This document shows positions 45,069 through 52,964 of a stretch of DNA of 63,775 bases, in pieces; within the stretch, counting starts at the first letter, position 1; each line of letters opens with the position of its first letter. The stretch is from positions 1 to 63,775 of the forward strand of contig JASLPY010000023.1 of assembly GCA_030744755.1 (NCBI GenBank), given 5' to 3'. Position numbers and translations under genes: made by a program. The notes below the pieces were generated by a model. The model did not search any database. It was not told where the DNA came from and worked only from the letters and a program-made list of their open reading frames with translations. The DNA comes from Kiritimatiellia bacterium. GTDB lineage: Bacteria; Verrucomicrobiota; Kiritimatiellia; UBA8416; JADHWI01.

Positions 45069-45887
45069 TTAAGCCGTGCTTTCCGCCGTATGCATGTAGA
45101 CATCCTGCTGCGGGAAGGGAATGGAAATGCCTGCGGCATCAAACCGCTTCTTGATCTGTTCCTGGACGGCGAAGAATACATCCCAGTAATCCGCACTCTT
45201 GACCCACGGACGAACTGCGAGATTCACGCTGCTGTCCGCCAATTCGAGAACCCCGACCATGGGTTTCGGATCCTTCAGGATTTTCTCCTCACTGTCGAAA
45301 ATCTCTTCAAGCACTTTTCTCACCTTGTCGAGATCGTCACCGTAGCTTACACCGGCAACGAGATCGACCCGCCGGAATTCGTTCGTCGAATGGTTGATTA
45401 CGTTGTCACCGGTCATCTTGGCGTTGGGAACTATGACCTTCTTGTTGTCGAGCGATTTCAGTTCAGTCACGAAGATACCAATCTCCTCCACAACGCCGTC
45501 CGTCCCGCCACCTTCTATGTAGTCGCCAACCCTGAAGGGTTTGAAGATAATCAAGAGAACGCCGGCGGCAAAGTTGGCCAACGAGCCTTGGAGGGCCAGA
45601 CCTATGGCCAGGCCTGCGGCACCGATAACCGCCACGAATGATGTCGTCTGGACCCCCATCCTTGCCAATGCTGCAATCACAACAAAGGCCATGATAGCTA
45701 TGTGTGAAAGGCTTGCGACGAAGGATATAAGTGTTTCGTCGACCTTGCTTTTCTTCATTATCTTGACGAGTAACGTACGGATTCCCAACGCCGCATAGCG
45801 GCCTATAACGAGAATCAGGATTGCTACCAGCACCTGGGCTCCACAAGAAACCATCAACCCCTGTATCTTCGCAATTGCTGCATTCAT
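45069..45887 (-). CDS. Small-conductance mechanosensitive channel (MscS family)
   Basis: 272 residues, standard for the small MscS type, with GGGGGAGA before the ATG. Three TM helices lie in residues 10-125. The pore helix has FVAVIGAAGLAIGLALQGSLANFAAGVLL, with the Gly/Ala packing pattern. The beta domain shows FKPFRVGDYIEGGG and GIFVTELKSLDNKKVIVPNA. The C-terminal alpha/beta domain completes the cytoplasmic vestibule. It opens on hypo-osmotic shock. Confidence 0.92.
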   Translation of the reverse strand: MNAAIAKIQGLMVSCGAQVLVAILILVIGRYAALGIRTLLVKIMKKSKVDETLISFVASLSHIAIMAFVVIAALARMGVQTTSFVAVIGAAGLAIGLALQGSLANFAAGVLLIIFKPFRVGDYIEGGGTDGVVEEIGIFVTELKSLDNKKVIVPNAKMTGDNVINHSTNEFRRVDLVAGVSYGDDLDKVRKVLEEIFDSEEKILKDPKPMVGVLELADSSVNLAVRPWVKSADYWDVFFAVQEQIKKRFDAAGISIPFPQQDVYMHTAESTA

Positions 45888-46008
45888 ATCTCCCCCACGA
45901 TCATTGTGTCAGATCATTCTAATTCTCCACGAATTCACCACTACCTGGATACATTCCTCCTTCCCAGTCGAAGTATGCAGAAGAACATGGAGTTGCTCAA
46001 CTGAGAAG

Positions 46009-46791
46009 TTAGTTGGAAAGTTCGTCAGCGTATCGTTTCAGATCACGGATTCGCTGGCTGGGGGAAGGGTGGGTCGAGAACATGTAGGCCCATTCAGGCA
46101 GATCCTTCTTCCCTTCCAGGATCTCGAACAGCTTCTCTATGCCATCCGTCTTTCCATAGACACGGAAGACCACCCCTACTCCGAAGGAATCCGCGTTCTC
46201 TTCCTGCACTCTCGAGTAGCCTCGCTGCAGGACATACTGCAGAACGTTGCCCAGGGACTTGGCACCCATCTCTCCGCCAAAGAGGATGGCATAGGTCAGC
46301 CCCACTCCAATTGCCCTGCCCATTCCCCGAAGGTGGTCGCGGTTGTAAAAATGACCCAACTCATGCCCGATGACAAAAGCCAGTTCAACGTCCTCTTCCA
46401 GAACGTCCAGCAGCGCCGTCGTAACCCCTATGGTTCCGCCGGGAAACGCAAATGCATTGGGCTTATCGTGTTCTATAACCATCAGGGCGTAAGGTAACGG
46501 CGGAACAGCAGAGTCCTCCCGCAGGGCCTCCAGCACTTTAGAAACTCTCCCGAGTCTTTCGTCATCCTCCTCATCGTAGAGAGGCCACATACCACGGTTT
46601 CCAAAGAGCTTCGCTTCGGTCTCGAAAGATATCCTGGGGACGACAGCGTCAACGATCAAGCCGATGGTAAGATAAAGTCCGACTGCAAGGAGCGTTACGA
46701 ATATGAGGAGACGACGCAGCTCCGGTATCGCCTGGTGACGAGCAGAACTCTCGTCTGCGGTCTCTCGCAGCCTGCGGTTTACTATCTTCAT
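46009..46791 (-). CDS. Membrane-anchored M48 family metallopeptidase
   Basis: 260 residues. One N-terminal TM helix (LLIFVTLLAVGLYLTIGLIV) precedes the peptidase domain. The zinc motif is VIGHELGHFYNRDH, with the third ligand Glu in QEENADSFGV. MFSTHPSPSQRI is the conserved end. It resembles BepA/LoiP-type periplasmic proteases that help outer-membrane assembly. The ATG overlaps the end of the upstream YbjQ-like gene by 4 nt, so the two are translationally coupled. Confidence 0.88.
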   Translation of the reverse strand: MKIVNRRLRETADESSARHQAIPELRRLLIFVTLLAVGLYLTIGLIVDAVVPRISFETEAKLFGNRGMWPLYDEEDDERLGRVSKVLEALREDSAVPPLPYALMVIEHDKPNAFAFPGGTIGVTTALLDVLEEDVELAFVIGHELGHFYNRDHLRGMGRAIGVGLTYAILFGGEMGAKSLGNVLQYVLQRGYSRVQEENADSFGVGVVFRVYGKTDGIEKLFEILEGKKDLPEWAYMFSTHPSPSQRIRDLKRYADELSN

Positions 46792-47255
46792 TGCTCCACG
46801 TAATCCGCAAATCTCATTGCTGTGCCGTAGGCCAGTACTTCGGTAGAACCAATAGTCTCCTTCTTACCCTGGGATATGCTGCTGGTTTCCACGCGCAGAT
46901 TAATCACGAGGTCGGCGTCGGGAAACTGCTCTTTCATGCGAAGAATGGCTTCGCGCCTGCCGCGATCCAGAAGGCTGCAGTATGAACGGACTTCTCCACC
47001 GAAGATATTGCGAAGTGATGCCAGGAAACGTTTGAAGTAGTCGATTGACACCACAACAGATCCGGAAACCAACCTGCTCTCGAGAACCGGCCGATCCAGC
47101 GGGAACTGTTTTCCGTTCAAGACAGGCATGTCCGCAAATCTCTCCTCCCTGGCCTCAATGCGACGGAAGTGACGTTTCTCCAGGATCATACCGATGATCA
47201 TTGTGATGGCAATGAAGCCTATCGGCACTCCCAGATTCAAAATAATTGCGGGCAT
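46788..47255 (-). CDS. Membrane-anchored YbjQ/UPF0145-like protein
   Basis: 155 residues. An N-terminal TM helix (LGVPIGFIAITMIIGMIL) is followed by a domain with the UPF0145 pattern: SGSVVVSIDYFKRFLASLRN, FGGEVRSYCSLLDRGRREAI and ADLVINLRVETSSIS. It is coupled to the M48 protease downstream and starts 1 nt after the interrupted YbjQ gene upstream. UPF0145 proteins form pentameric rings of unknown function. Linkage with M48 suggests joint action at the membrane. Confidence 0.75.
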   Translation of the reverse strand: MPAIILNLGVPIGFIAITMIIGMILEKRHFRRIEAREERFADMPVLNGKQFPLDRPVLESRLVSGSVVVSIDYFKRFLASLRNIFGGEVRSYCSLLDRGRREAILRMKEQFPDADLVINLRVETSSISQGKKETIGSTEVLAYGTAMRFADYVEQ

Positions 47256-47256
47256 T

Positions 47257-47574
47257 TCAGTCCTCGATTCTTACTGCGGTGCCGTAAACGTAGATCTCTG
47301 AAGCTCCCTGCGCAACTGACGAGGTGCTGTACCGTACGTTCACTACTGCATTCGCTCCGAGTTCTTCTGCCTGCGCGAGCATGCGCTGCGTGGCCTGGTT
47401 GCGTTAATCGTTGAGCAGCTCTGTATAGCCCTTCAACTCGCCACCGACGATATTCTTGAGGCTGGCCATGAAATCACGCCCTACGTGTTTTGCCCTCACG
47501 GTACTTCCAGACACCATACCGTAATGCTCGAGGGTGCTTTTACCCGGCACCTGTTCAACGTTAGTCAATATCAC
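47257..47574 (-). pseudogene. YbjQ/UPF0145 family gene with an in-frame stop codon
   Basis: Starting at GTG 47574 (GGGAGG seven nt upstream) the frame reads as a complete UPF0145 protein: KSTLEHYGMVSGSTVRAKHV, GRDFMASLKNIVGGELKGY, ELGANAVVNVRYSTSS and EIYVYGTAVRIED, about 105 residues. Codon 57, between TELLND and RNQATQRM, is TAA (complement of 47404-47406) where the family has a sense codon. No frameshift is involved. It is either a recent nonsense mutation, a base-calling error or readthrough. The next gene, also UPF0145-like, starts 1 nt after its stop. Confidence 0.8.
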
Positions 47575-47688
47575 GAGTTACCTCCCTTTCTGCCTTGCGG
47601 CGGTTCCTGCTATAACTCTATCGCATATCCAATCCGCCGTTCCTCTGCCTCTGCATCTTAGAGATCGAAAAACAGGACTACAAGAGTT

Positions 47689-48426
47689 TTAGAAATTACA
47701 CCCTCCATTCTCAAGCATTGCAGCCAAATCTTTGATCCCGGCCTTAACCGCTGCGGGTGCCCCCCTGAGGCCCAGGTGAAGTTCACAGCCTGTCTCAGTG
47801 TACTTGGGCAGGCTGGAGAAAGAGACATTGTCGTGCCCAGCCAGGAAAGCCTTCATCACATCAACAATATCGGCCTCGCGCACGTCCGTAAGCACCAGTT
47901 TCTCAGCTGTCTTCTCCTGCCCTATTTCGTACCAGTTATCCAGGATCCACTCCATCATCGGATGGGCCATTTCGGGGAAACCAGGGAGAAAATGTCCATT
48001 CGCAATACGAAACCCCGGAACCTGGTTTACAGGATTCGGAATAAGCACTGAACCGGTGGGAAAGTCGATCATCCGAAGCCTGGCATCCGTCGCTTCCTTT
48101 CCCCATCGGTTCCTAAGGATCGATTCGCCTTCTGGATGCCTTTCTATGTCCAGACCTGCTGCTTCCGCCGCCGCCTGCCTGGTGAGGTCGTCCGGAGTGG
48201 ATCCGATCCCGCCACAAGAGAAGAACGGTTCGGGCTGGTCCATCGCCCATGATATATGTGTGCTGATCACCGCAATGTCATCGGGAAGAACCATGCAATA
48301 AGTCAGATCCAGATTGCGGGACGCCAACAGGCTTCGCGCGTAGTCGAAGTGACGGTCGGTCACACGTCCGTCAAGAATCTCGTTTCCTATCGTGAGAAGC
48401 CCAAAGCCTCGAACAGCTTCACGCAT
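47689..48426 (-). CDS. CinA/MoCF-type molybdopterin-binding domain protein
   Basis: 245 residues. The start is GFGLLTIGNEILDGRVTDRHFDYARSLL, followed by FSCGGIGSTPDDLTRQAAAEA, the GGxGxTxDD motif of the MoaB/MogA/CinA fold. FPTGSVLIPNPVNQVPGF is the CinA-like loop. It ends after the first CinA domain and lacks the PncC deamidase domain. Related single-domain proteins are annotated as competence/damage-inducible CinA or ADP-ribose pyrophosphatase-like; the exact reaction is not assured. Confidence 0.8.
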   Translation of the reverse strand: MREAVRGFGLLTIGNEILDGRVTDRHFDYARSLLASRNLDLTYCMVLPDDIAVISTHISWAMDQPEPFFSCGGIGSTPDDLTRQAAAEAAGLDIERHPEGESILRNRWGKEATDARLRMIDFPTGSVLIPNPVNQVPGFRIANGHFLPGFPEMAHPMMEWILDNWYEIGQEKTAEKLVLTDVREADIVDVMKAFLAGHDNVSFSSLPKYTETGCELHLGLRGAPAAVKAGIKDLAAMLENGGCNF

Positions 48427-48486
48427 ATTGTCTCCTCCCGGTTCAACCGCGTGCGGTCATCTCGTTCCAATCACAGTGGTCACTGG

Positions 48487-49104
48487 CTATTGTGTCGACG
48501 CCGACTCTATTAACTTGGCCACGGCTGCCGCCATTCTCTTGTAGCCCCTTGCGTTAGGGTGCGCATGATCACTTCGCGACGACGAACTGGACAGGACCTC
48601 TGTCACCACCCGGGAATCGCACAGGACATTGTACTCTTCTGCAACATCCTCGTAAAAGGATGCTGTCTTGAGACGCAGACCCGGTTTTGGAACTCCGAGC
48701 AGAATCACGTCAGCACCCCTTCCCTGGACAAGCTCAATCATCGCCGCAAGATTCTCTGCCACCTCGCTCGCATCGTGACTGTGGATCAGGTCGTTGCCAC
48801 CGTGACACAGGATAACAAGGTCGGGCCGGTGTTTCGCCAGAATCGATGGCAGCCTCCGTAGGCCGTCGGACGTCAATTCTCCCGGCACACCGCAATTGAT
48901 GACAGAACATCCGATCAACCCGGCTAAGACGGAAGGATAGCTCTGTTTCTTAGATGCCCCGGTGCCACGCGTAAGACTATCTCCGAAAGCGAGCACTTTC
49001 GAGTCAGGAGTGATCTGTGCGATATGTGGAACTTCTTTCCCACACCCCGAGCCAAGCAGTATTACGCACATTGCAAACAACAAAGAATCGCGGCACCTCA
49101 TCAC
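48487..49104 (-). CDS. SGNH/GDSL hydrolase (TesA-like arylesterase), probable lipoprotein
   Basis: 205 residues. A short signal segment ends at LLGSGC, a possible lipobox. Block I is LAFGDSLTRGTG with the catalytic Ser, block III has the Asn in CHGGNDL, and block V supplies Asp and His in SDHAHPN. This is the TesA/arylesterase type that cleaves small esters and acyl thioesters. Its first codon overlaps the end of the HNH gene by 4 nt, so the two are coupled. Confidence 0.88.
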   Translation of the reverse strand: MMRCRDSLLFAMCVILLGSGCGKEVPHIAQITPDSKVLAFGDSLTRGTGASKKQSYPSVLAGLIGCSVINCGVPGELTSDGLRRLPSILAKHRPDLVILCHGGNDLIHSHDASEVAENLAAMIELVQGRGADVILLGVPKPGLRLKTASFYEDVAEEYNVLCDSRVVTEVLSSSSSRSDHAHPNARGYKRMAAAVAKLIESASTQ

Positions 49105-49514
49105 ATCTCACCCTTCTCTGCATCCGAGTCTTCGGAATCGCTTGAGAACAATCCGTCCAATCCATCGAAAGGATTAGCAATCGAGGGGCCCGTATCCTTT
49201 TTCGTGCCACCGTTTCCCCCGTAACCCGCCATCCGAAACTTTTCGTGCTCATTATCGTGACAGTAGATGCAGAGCAGCTCCCAGTTACTGCCGTCGTTCG
49301 GGTTGTTCGTATGGTCATGGTCCTTGTGATGCACGGTCAGCTCACGAAGGCGTTTTCCGGAAAACTCGCGCCCACAACTTCCGCAGACGTGAGAAAACAG
49401 CTTAAGCGCCCGTTCCCGGTACCCTTTCTGCCTCAAATTCCGGTCGCGTCTGAGCTCGGCCTCGATCTGCGCTCTTCTCTGTGGATCCAGCTTTGATTTC
49501 CTGGGTCTAATCAT
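49101..49514 (-). CDS. HNH endonuclease, YajD-like
   Basis: 137 residues. The zinc-stabilised HNH core is VCGSCGREFSGKRLRELTVH followed by HKDHDHTNNP and NWELLCIYCHDNEHEKF: two CxxC pairs plus the HH, Asn and His residues. The N-terminus is basic and the C-terminus acidic and Gly-rich. The layout matches the small YajD-type proteins. The target is unknown. It is the first gene of a pair with the esterase and lies just downstream of the inverted-repeat element at 49570. Confidence 0.85.
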   Translation of the reverse strand: MIRPRKSKLDPQRRAQIEAELRRDRNLRQKGYRERALKLFSHVCGSCGREFSGKRLRELTVHHKDHDHTNNPNDGSNWELLCIYCHDNEHEKFRMAGYGGNGGTKKDTGPSIANPFDGLDGLFSSDSEDSDAEKGEM

Positions 49515-49569
49515 TTTCTATTCACTCCCAACCAGTGATATGACATACGAGGGCACCAGTATTCAATAC

Positions 49570-49705
49570 TTAACAGCCTGTTGCCCAAATCCAGATCCGT
49601 CTTAGTCCTGCCGGATTCAGTTAGGAAAGACCTCTCAAGTAGCCGAATTCGCTAGAATTCAGACAGCCTGCCACATCAAGGTTGATCTGATCAACAGGCC
49701 GTTAA
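49570..49705. mobile_element. 136-bp element with 14-bp terminal inverted repeats (MITE-like)
   Basis: TTAACAGCCTGTTG at 49570-49583 and CAACAGGCCGTTAA at 49692-49705 are inverted copies with one mismatch. They enclose 108 nt without an ORF. The motif resembles ends of several IS families (AACAGGCTGTT), but no transposase is in the window and no target duplication is clear, apart from TTAA at both tips. It may be a MITE or IS remnant. Confidence 0.5.
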
Positions 49706-49744
49706 AGGTGAGTTTCGCCCGGAGCAGGACGCCCCGTATCCACA

Positions 49745-51973
49745 TCACGACTGAAAGAGACCGCTCAGCCCCATCAGGAGAAGAATTATCGTCGTCCAGC
49801 CTGCAACTATGTGAATCCAGAAGTACGTTAGTAGCACGCCACCCATGCGGACCCTGTAATCGCCCAATCTCAGCATAACGCGGCCGCGGTTGGCGCTGGG
49901 CAGCCAGTACTTCGCCTGGTGCAGGTCAATCAGCGGAACGAATGCATCAATGGAGTACACGAGAAAATTGAACCGGGGGTAATGGGGCGGATGCGTTTCA
50001 TTGTTCTCGGTGTCGTGCCTCCATTCATAACCGTGTGAAGGTGTTATAAGGTGAAGCTGATACCCACCGCCAAACAGCACCCCGCCGAGAAGGAAGAACC
50101 CCAGAACGATCCACAGCGCTTTCCAAGCCTGGTATCCGTACCCGATAATGGGCCCGAAAACGCCGTACCAGCACCATTGAGGTACAGTCATGGGATACCT
50201 GCACCTTTCCCGGTTCCTGGCAATCATCACCGTCCTTGCCTGTGCCTCATGCCCGCCCTTTCGAAGCACCTTGGCAAGCTGTTCGTACGGTTGGGCCTTG
50301 AATGAATCCGAAGGCTGTCGCTCCAGCCACGAGATCCTCGGCCAAGCGCCAACAGGAGCCTTGTCGTGAATAACATCATATATGAACCCCTGGAGCATCA
50401 GGTTGCCGGGTTCAGGCCAGCTCTGCTCGTCATCCCACAACGTCCCAACGCTTGCGGAACGAAGATCCAGGCTCATTCCCTCCACCCGCCCAACGCTCAG
50501 CATCGTAAAGAAGCCGTCTACCACTGCCCCGGAAAAATCGACTGTGCCGGCGGCCCGAAAACCGTTTTCAAGGTGCACGCTTCCGCCCACCTTAAGGTCC
50601 CTCGCAGCGAAAGAACTCCCGGGATTGCCATCAAACACCCCTGCGTTGCACACAAGATGACCGCCGATTCTCCCGGCGACAATACTGACCTCTCCCTTTG
50701 CGTGAAACCCGTCATCCAGTCTTACGCTGTTTCCAACGCGAATCTCATTCATAACCAGGGCGAAACCATCCGGATTCATAAACCTGCCGGTATGGCAATC
50801 AAGATCCGCGTCAATACTCGCCCCACTCAGTTGCACTGCCCCCAACGCCTCAAGGTTGTCGCGAAGCAGAACACTTGCGCCAACTTGTATACGCGCCGCA
50901 TTCAGGGCGACACCTTCCTCGTTCAGAAAGCGACCTCCCCTGCAGTCAAGTGTCCCTCCAATGGAAGCGCCTTCTATCGAGACGCCACCAATCGCCTCGA
51001 AATCCTGCGCCAGCTGCATGCCTCCTTCCACCATGATGCGGTCAGCCACAATCGCGGGCCCATACGGATTCAATATCCGGCCCGAACAATTGAACCTGCC
51101 AGTTACCTTTGCACTCCCGAAATCAACACCGCCGAATGCCACAAGGCCCTCACCCGCAATAATGACGCTGTCATGGACATTGATACCCTTCGCGCTTATT
51201 GCCCTCAGGGCCTCGACGCCATTGGTGAAGCGGGCCCCCAGGCACTCGAAACTCCCGCCGACTTCCGCACCGTCGAAATTGACTTCGCCAACGACCTCGG
51301 TTCCCTCCCCCATGAATACTGTTCGGCCAACCTTGATCCAGCTCGCGGCAAGCGCAATCCCTTCATCGCCCGGCCGCATCAACTGAGTGCCACGCAAATC
51401 AAGAGCCACTCCCACCTGGGCACTTACCAGGTTGAAGCCGCCGTCGAACTGACAACCCCGCAGTATCAGGCTCTGTTCAATTTTGACGCCCGAAGCCGCA
51501 ACCGGCCCACAGCTGCTATCCAGAAAGTGAAGAGCACGCAACTCTGTACCACTGATGTCCATGCCTTCCGGCAATGTGCAGTTTCGGAAAAGCAGTGGAA
51601 AAGAAATCTTGGCCAGGCGCAGGTCAACACGACCGTCAATCTGGAGTCCGTCAAACCAGATGCCTCTTTGGGTTACCATCTGCGAAGCTGTGGGATCAGT
51701 GCAGAGCCAGACAACCGTCCGGGCCGGTACCCGCCGGTCCTGCAATTCGCCGTCCCCCGGGATCTCCTCCCGGCCCTCGTCCAGCATTGTTCCTCCAGGA
51801 TCGCCATCAGTTGCCGAACGGATAAGGTACGCTTCTGTCTTTGAAAGCGATCCAAACTCGCGTCGCGCAAGGTCCATGAGCACGAGGTGCCTGTCTCCCG
51901 CACCCGGTGCCATCGCCGGAAGCATTATCAAAACCGATAGCGCTGCATACCCCAAGGAATGAACAAGAGTCAT
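49745..51973 (-). CDS. Large exported beta-helix-like repeat protein with C-terminal membrane domain
   Basis: 742 residues. A signal peptide (SLGYAALSVLIMLPAMA) precedes about ten repeats of roughly 40-45 residues between 95 and 510. The consensus is G-A-x-I-G-G-x-L-x-C-x-G-G-R-F-x-N-x-x-G, then A-L-x-A-x-x-I-x-V-G-x-S-V, for example GASIGGTLDCRGGRFLNEEG and ALNAARIQVGASVLL. Such repeats build a right-handed parallel beta-helix as in pentapeptide-like proteins. Residues about 560-742 have three or four TM helices with RVMLRLGDYRVRMGGVLLTY. Actinobacterial relatives are sometimes named membrane oxidoreductases, which the sequence does not support. Function is unknown. Confidence 0.75.
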   Translation of the reverse strand: MTLVHSLGYAALSVLIMLPAMAPGAGDRHLVLMDLARREFGSLSKTEAYLIRSATDGDPGGTMLDEGREEIPGDGELQDRRVPARTVVWLCTDPTASQMVTQRGIWFDGLQIDGRVDLRLAKISFPLLFRNCTLPEGMDISGTELRALHFLDSSCGPVAASGVKIEQSLILRGCQFDGGFNLVSAQVGVALDLRGTQLMRPGDEGIALAASWIKVGRTVFMGEGTEVVGEVNFDGAEVGGSFECLGARFTNGVEALRAISAKGINVHDSVIIAGEGLVAFGGVDFGSAKVTGRFNCSGRILNPYGPAIVADRIMVEGGMQLAQDFEAIGGVSIEGASIGGTLDCRGGRFLNEEGVALNAARIQVGASVLLRDNLEALGAVQLSGASIDADLDCHTGRFMNPDGFALVMNEIRVGNSVRLDDGFHAKGEVSIVAGRIGGHLVCNAGVFDGNPGSSFAARDLKVGGSVHLENGFRAAGTVDFSGAVVDGFFTMLSVGRVEGMSLDLRSASVGTLWDDEQSWPEPGNLMLQGFIYDVIHDKAPVGAWPRISWLERQPSDSFKAQPYEQLAKVLRKGGHEAQARTVMIARNRERCRYPMTVPQWCWYGVFGPIIGYGYQAWKALWIVLGFFLLGGVLFGGGYQLHLITPSHGYEWRHDTENNETHPPHYPRFNFLVYSIDAFVPLIDLHQAKYWLPSANRGRVMLRLGDYRVRMGGVLLTYFWIHIVAGWTTIILLLMGLSGLFQS

Positions 51974-52063
51974 GGGAAGACTCCTTCCCGGTAGAACTTC
52001 CTCTCAACTCATCATAAGTATTATACCTGACTTCACGGCAGCATCCAAGCAAGAAGCCTGCCT

Positions 52064-52166
52064 GAGCGTTCTGCGCTGTGAGCGCAGAACGCAGTGGTTA
52101 GTGGTTAGGCGCTAGGCGTTAGCGGGAAAGGTCCGCGGTACGCGTAGCGATGCCTGCCTCGTATCC
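52064..52166. repeat. Dispersed repeat block A with hairpin and heptamer array
   Basis: 100 of 103 positions equal 63671-63773, without indels. It opens with a perfect hairpin (GTTCTGCGCT, GTG, AGCGCAGAAC at 52068-52090), then four heptamers GTTAGTG, GTTAGGC, GCTAGGC, GTTAGCG (52097-52124). Both copies sit 55-91 nt upstream of a minus-strand gene for an exported protein. Confidence 0.95.
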
Positions 52167-52235
52167 GACTCAAGGCGGTGGGGTCGATTTGCGCTGTTCC
52201 AGAATCCTAGCTACTAACACCTAGCGCCTAAACCC
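52097..52235. mobile_element. REP/MITE-like unit flanked by inverted heptamer arrays
   Basis: The heptamer array at 52097-52124 is mirrored by CTAGCTACTAACACCTAGCG and CCTAAACCC at about 52208-52235, its imperfect reverse complement. The two arms enclose about 85 nt. The structure resembles a non-autonomous REP or MITE unit; no RAYT or other transposase gene is in the window. Confidence 0.55.
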
Positions 52236-52239
52236 TTAT

Positions 52240-52314
52240 GCTGTGGGGTAAACAAAACCTCGTGCCCCCGTTTCACCCTGCCCCCGTTGATCTGTTTCAC
52301 AACGCAGATGGCTC
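52240..52314. repeat. Dispersed repeat block B, internal copy
   Basis: Near-identical to 1-75 (two substitutions). It directly follows the inverted heptamer arm of the preceding element, so blocks A and B form one composite of about 250 nt (52064-52314). Confidence 0.9.
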
Positions 52315-52412
52315 TGCCTCTCGAGTCTTTGGGTGCCGTCATAAAGCTCACGCTCCAGACAGGAAGTGAGTCAAGGATTCCCGTGCGGAGGGAGCCTCCC
52401 GAAACAGCATGA

Positions 52413-52721
52413 TCAGCTCGTTGCCATTATCTTCTCTATTTCCGCGAGTATTGCGTCTACATCCTGCAATCTGACAGCCGAGAAAAGCATCCCCTGGGGA
52501 TAAACCAAGACATTTGGACCACGTTCGCACAGGCCCATGCAGAGACTCTGGGATACTCGAATGTCCGTGGACAGCCAACCTTTCGCCTTTACGGCTTCCT
52601 TGAGTTTCAGCCTGATTTCCCCTGCATTACCATCCGCGCACGATTTCCGCGCACCATGTCGGTCGTTCACGCATACGAAAACGTGACACCTGTAGGGCGC
52701 GCCTTCAATTGGTCGGTCCAT
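52413..52721 (-). CDS. Thioredoxin-like [2Fe-2S] ferredoxin
   Basis: 102 residues. The cluster ligands are in VFVCVNDRHGARKSCAD (C-x10-C) and QSLCMGLCERGPNVLVYP (C-x3-C), the NuoE-like thioredoxin-fold ferredoxin pattern. All four Cys are present, unlike the NuoE domain of HoxF in this window. It is cytosolic and probably an electron carrier. It stands alone, downstream of the composite repeat on the plus-strand map. The stop codon is at 52413. Confidence 0.9.
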   Translation of the reverse strand: MDRPIEGAPYRCHVFVCVNDRHGARKSCADGNAGEIRLKLKEAVKAKGWLSTDIRVSQSLCMGLCERGPNVLVYPQGMLFSAVRLQDVDAILAEIEKIMATS

Positions 52722-52964
52722 ACCTGCCTCTCCTCGAGTTCCTGGTGGGCAAAACTCCCAATAAGGAATTCAGCTCCCCGCTGGGGAGACTATGAAAGAA
52801 GACAGACTGTTTTTCAAGACGAATTCCCCACCCAGCTCTTCACTTTTCGCCTGTGACACGTTAGGGAGTTGATGTAGACTGCCAACCGTAAGTACATGAC
52901 TGCGAGCCGGCCAACCGGTACATCTCCGTATGTACGGTTGACTCGCGATATGAAAGGACACGCA

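Noticed and set aside
50366..51844. 492-codon open frame antisense to the beta-helix repeat protein
   Set aside because: No ribosome binding site, no recognisable motif, unusual composition, and it mirrors the repetitive gene on the other strand.
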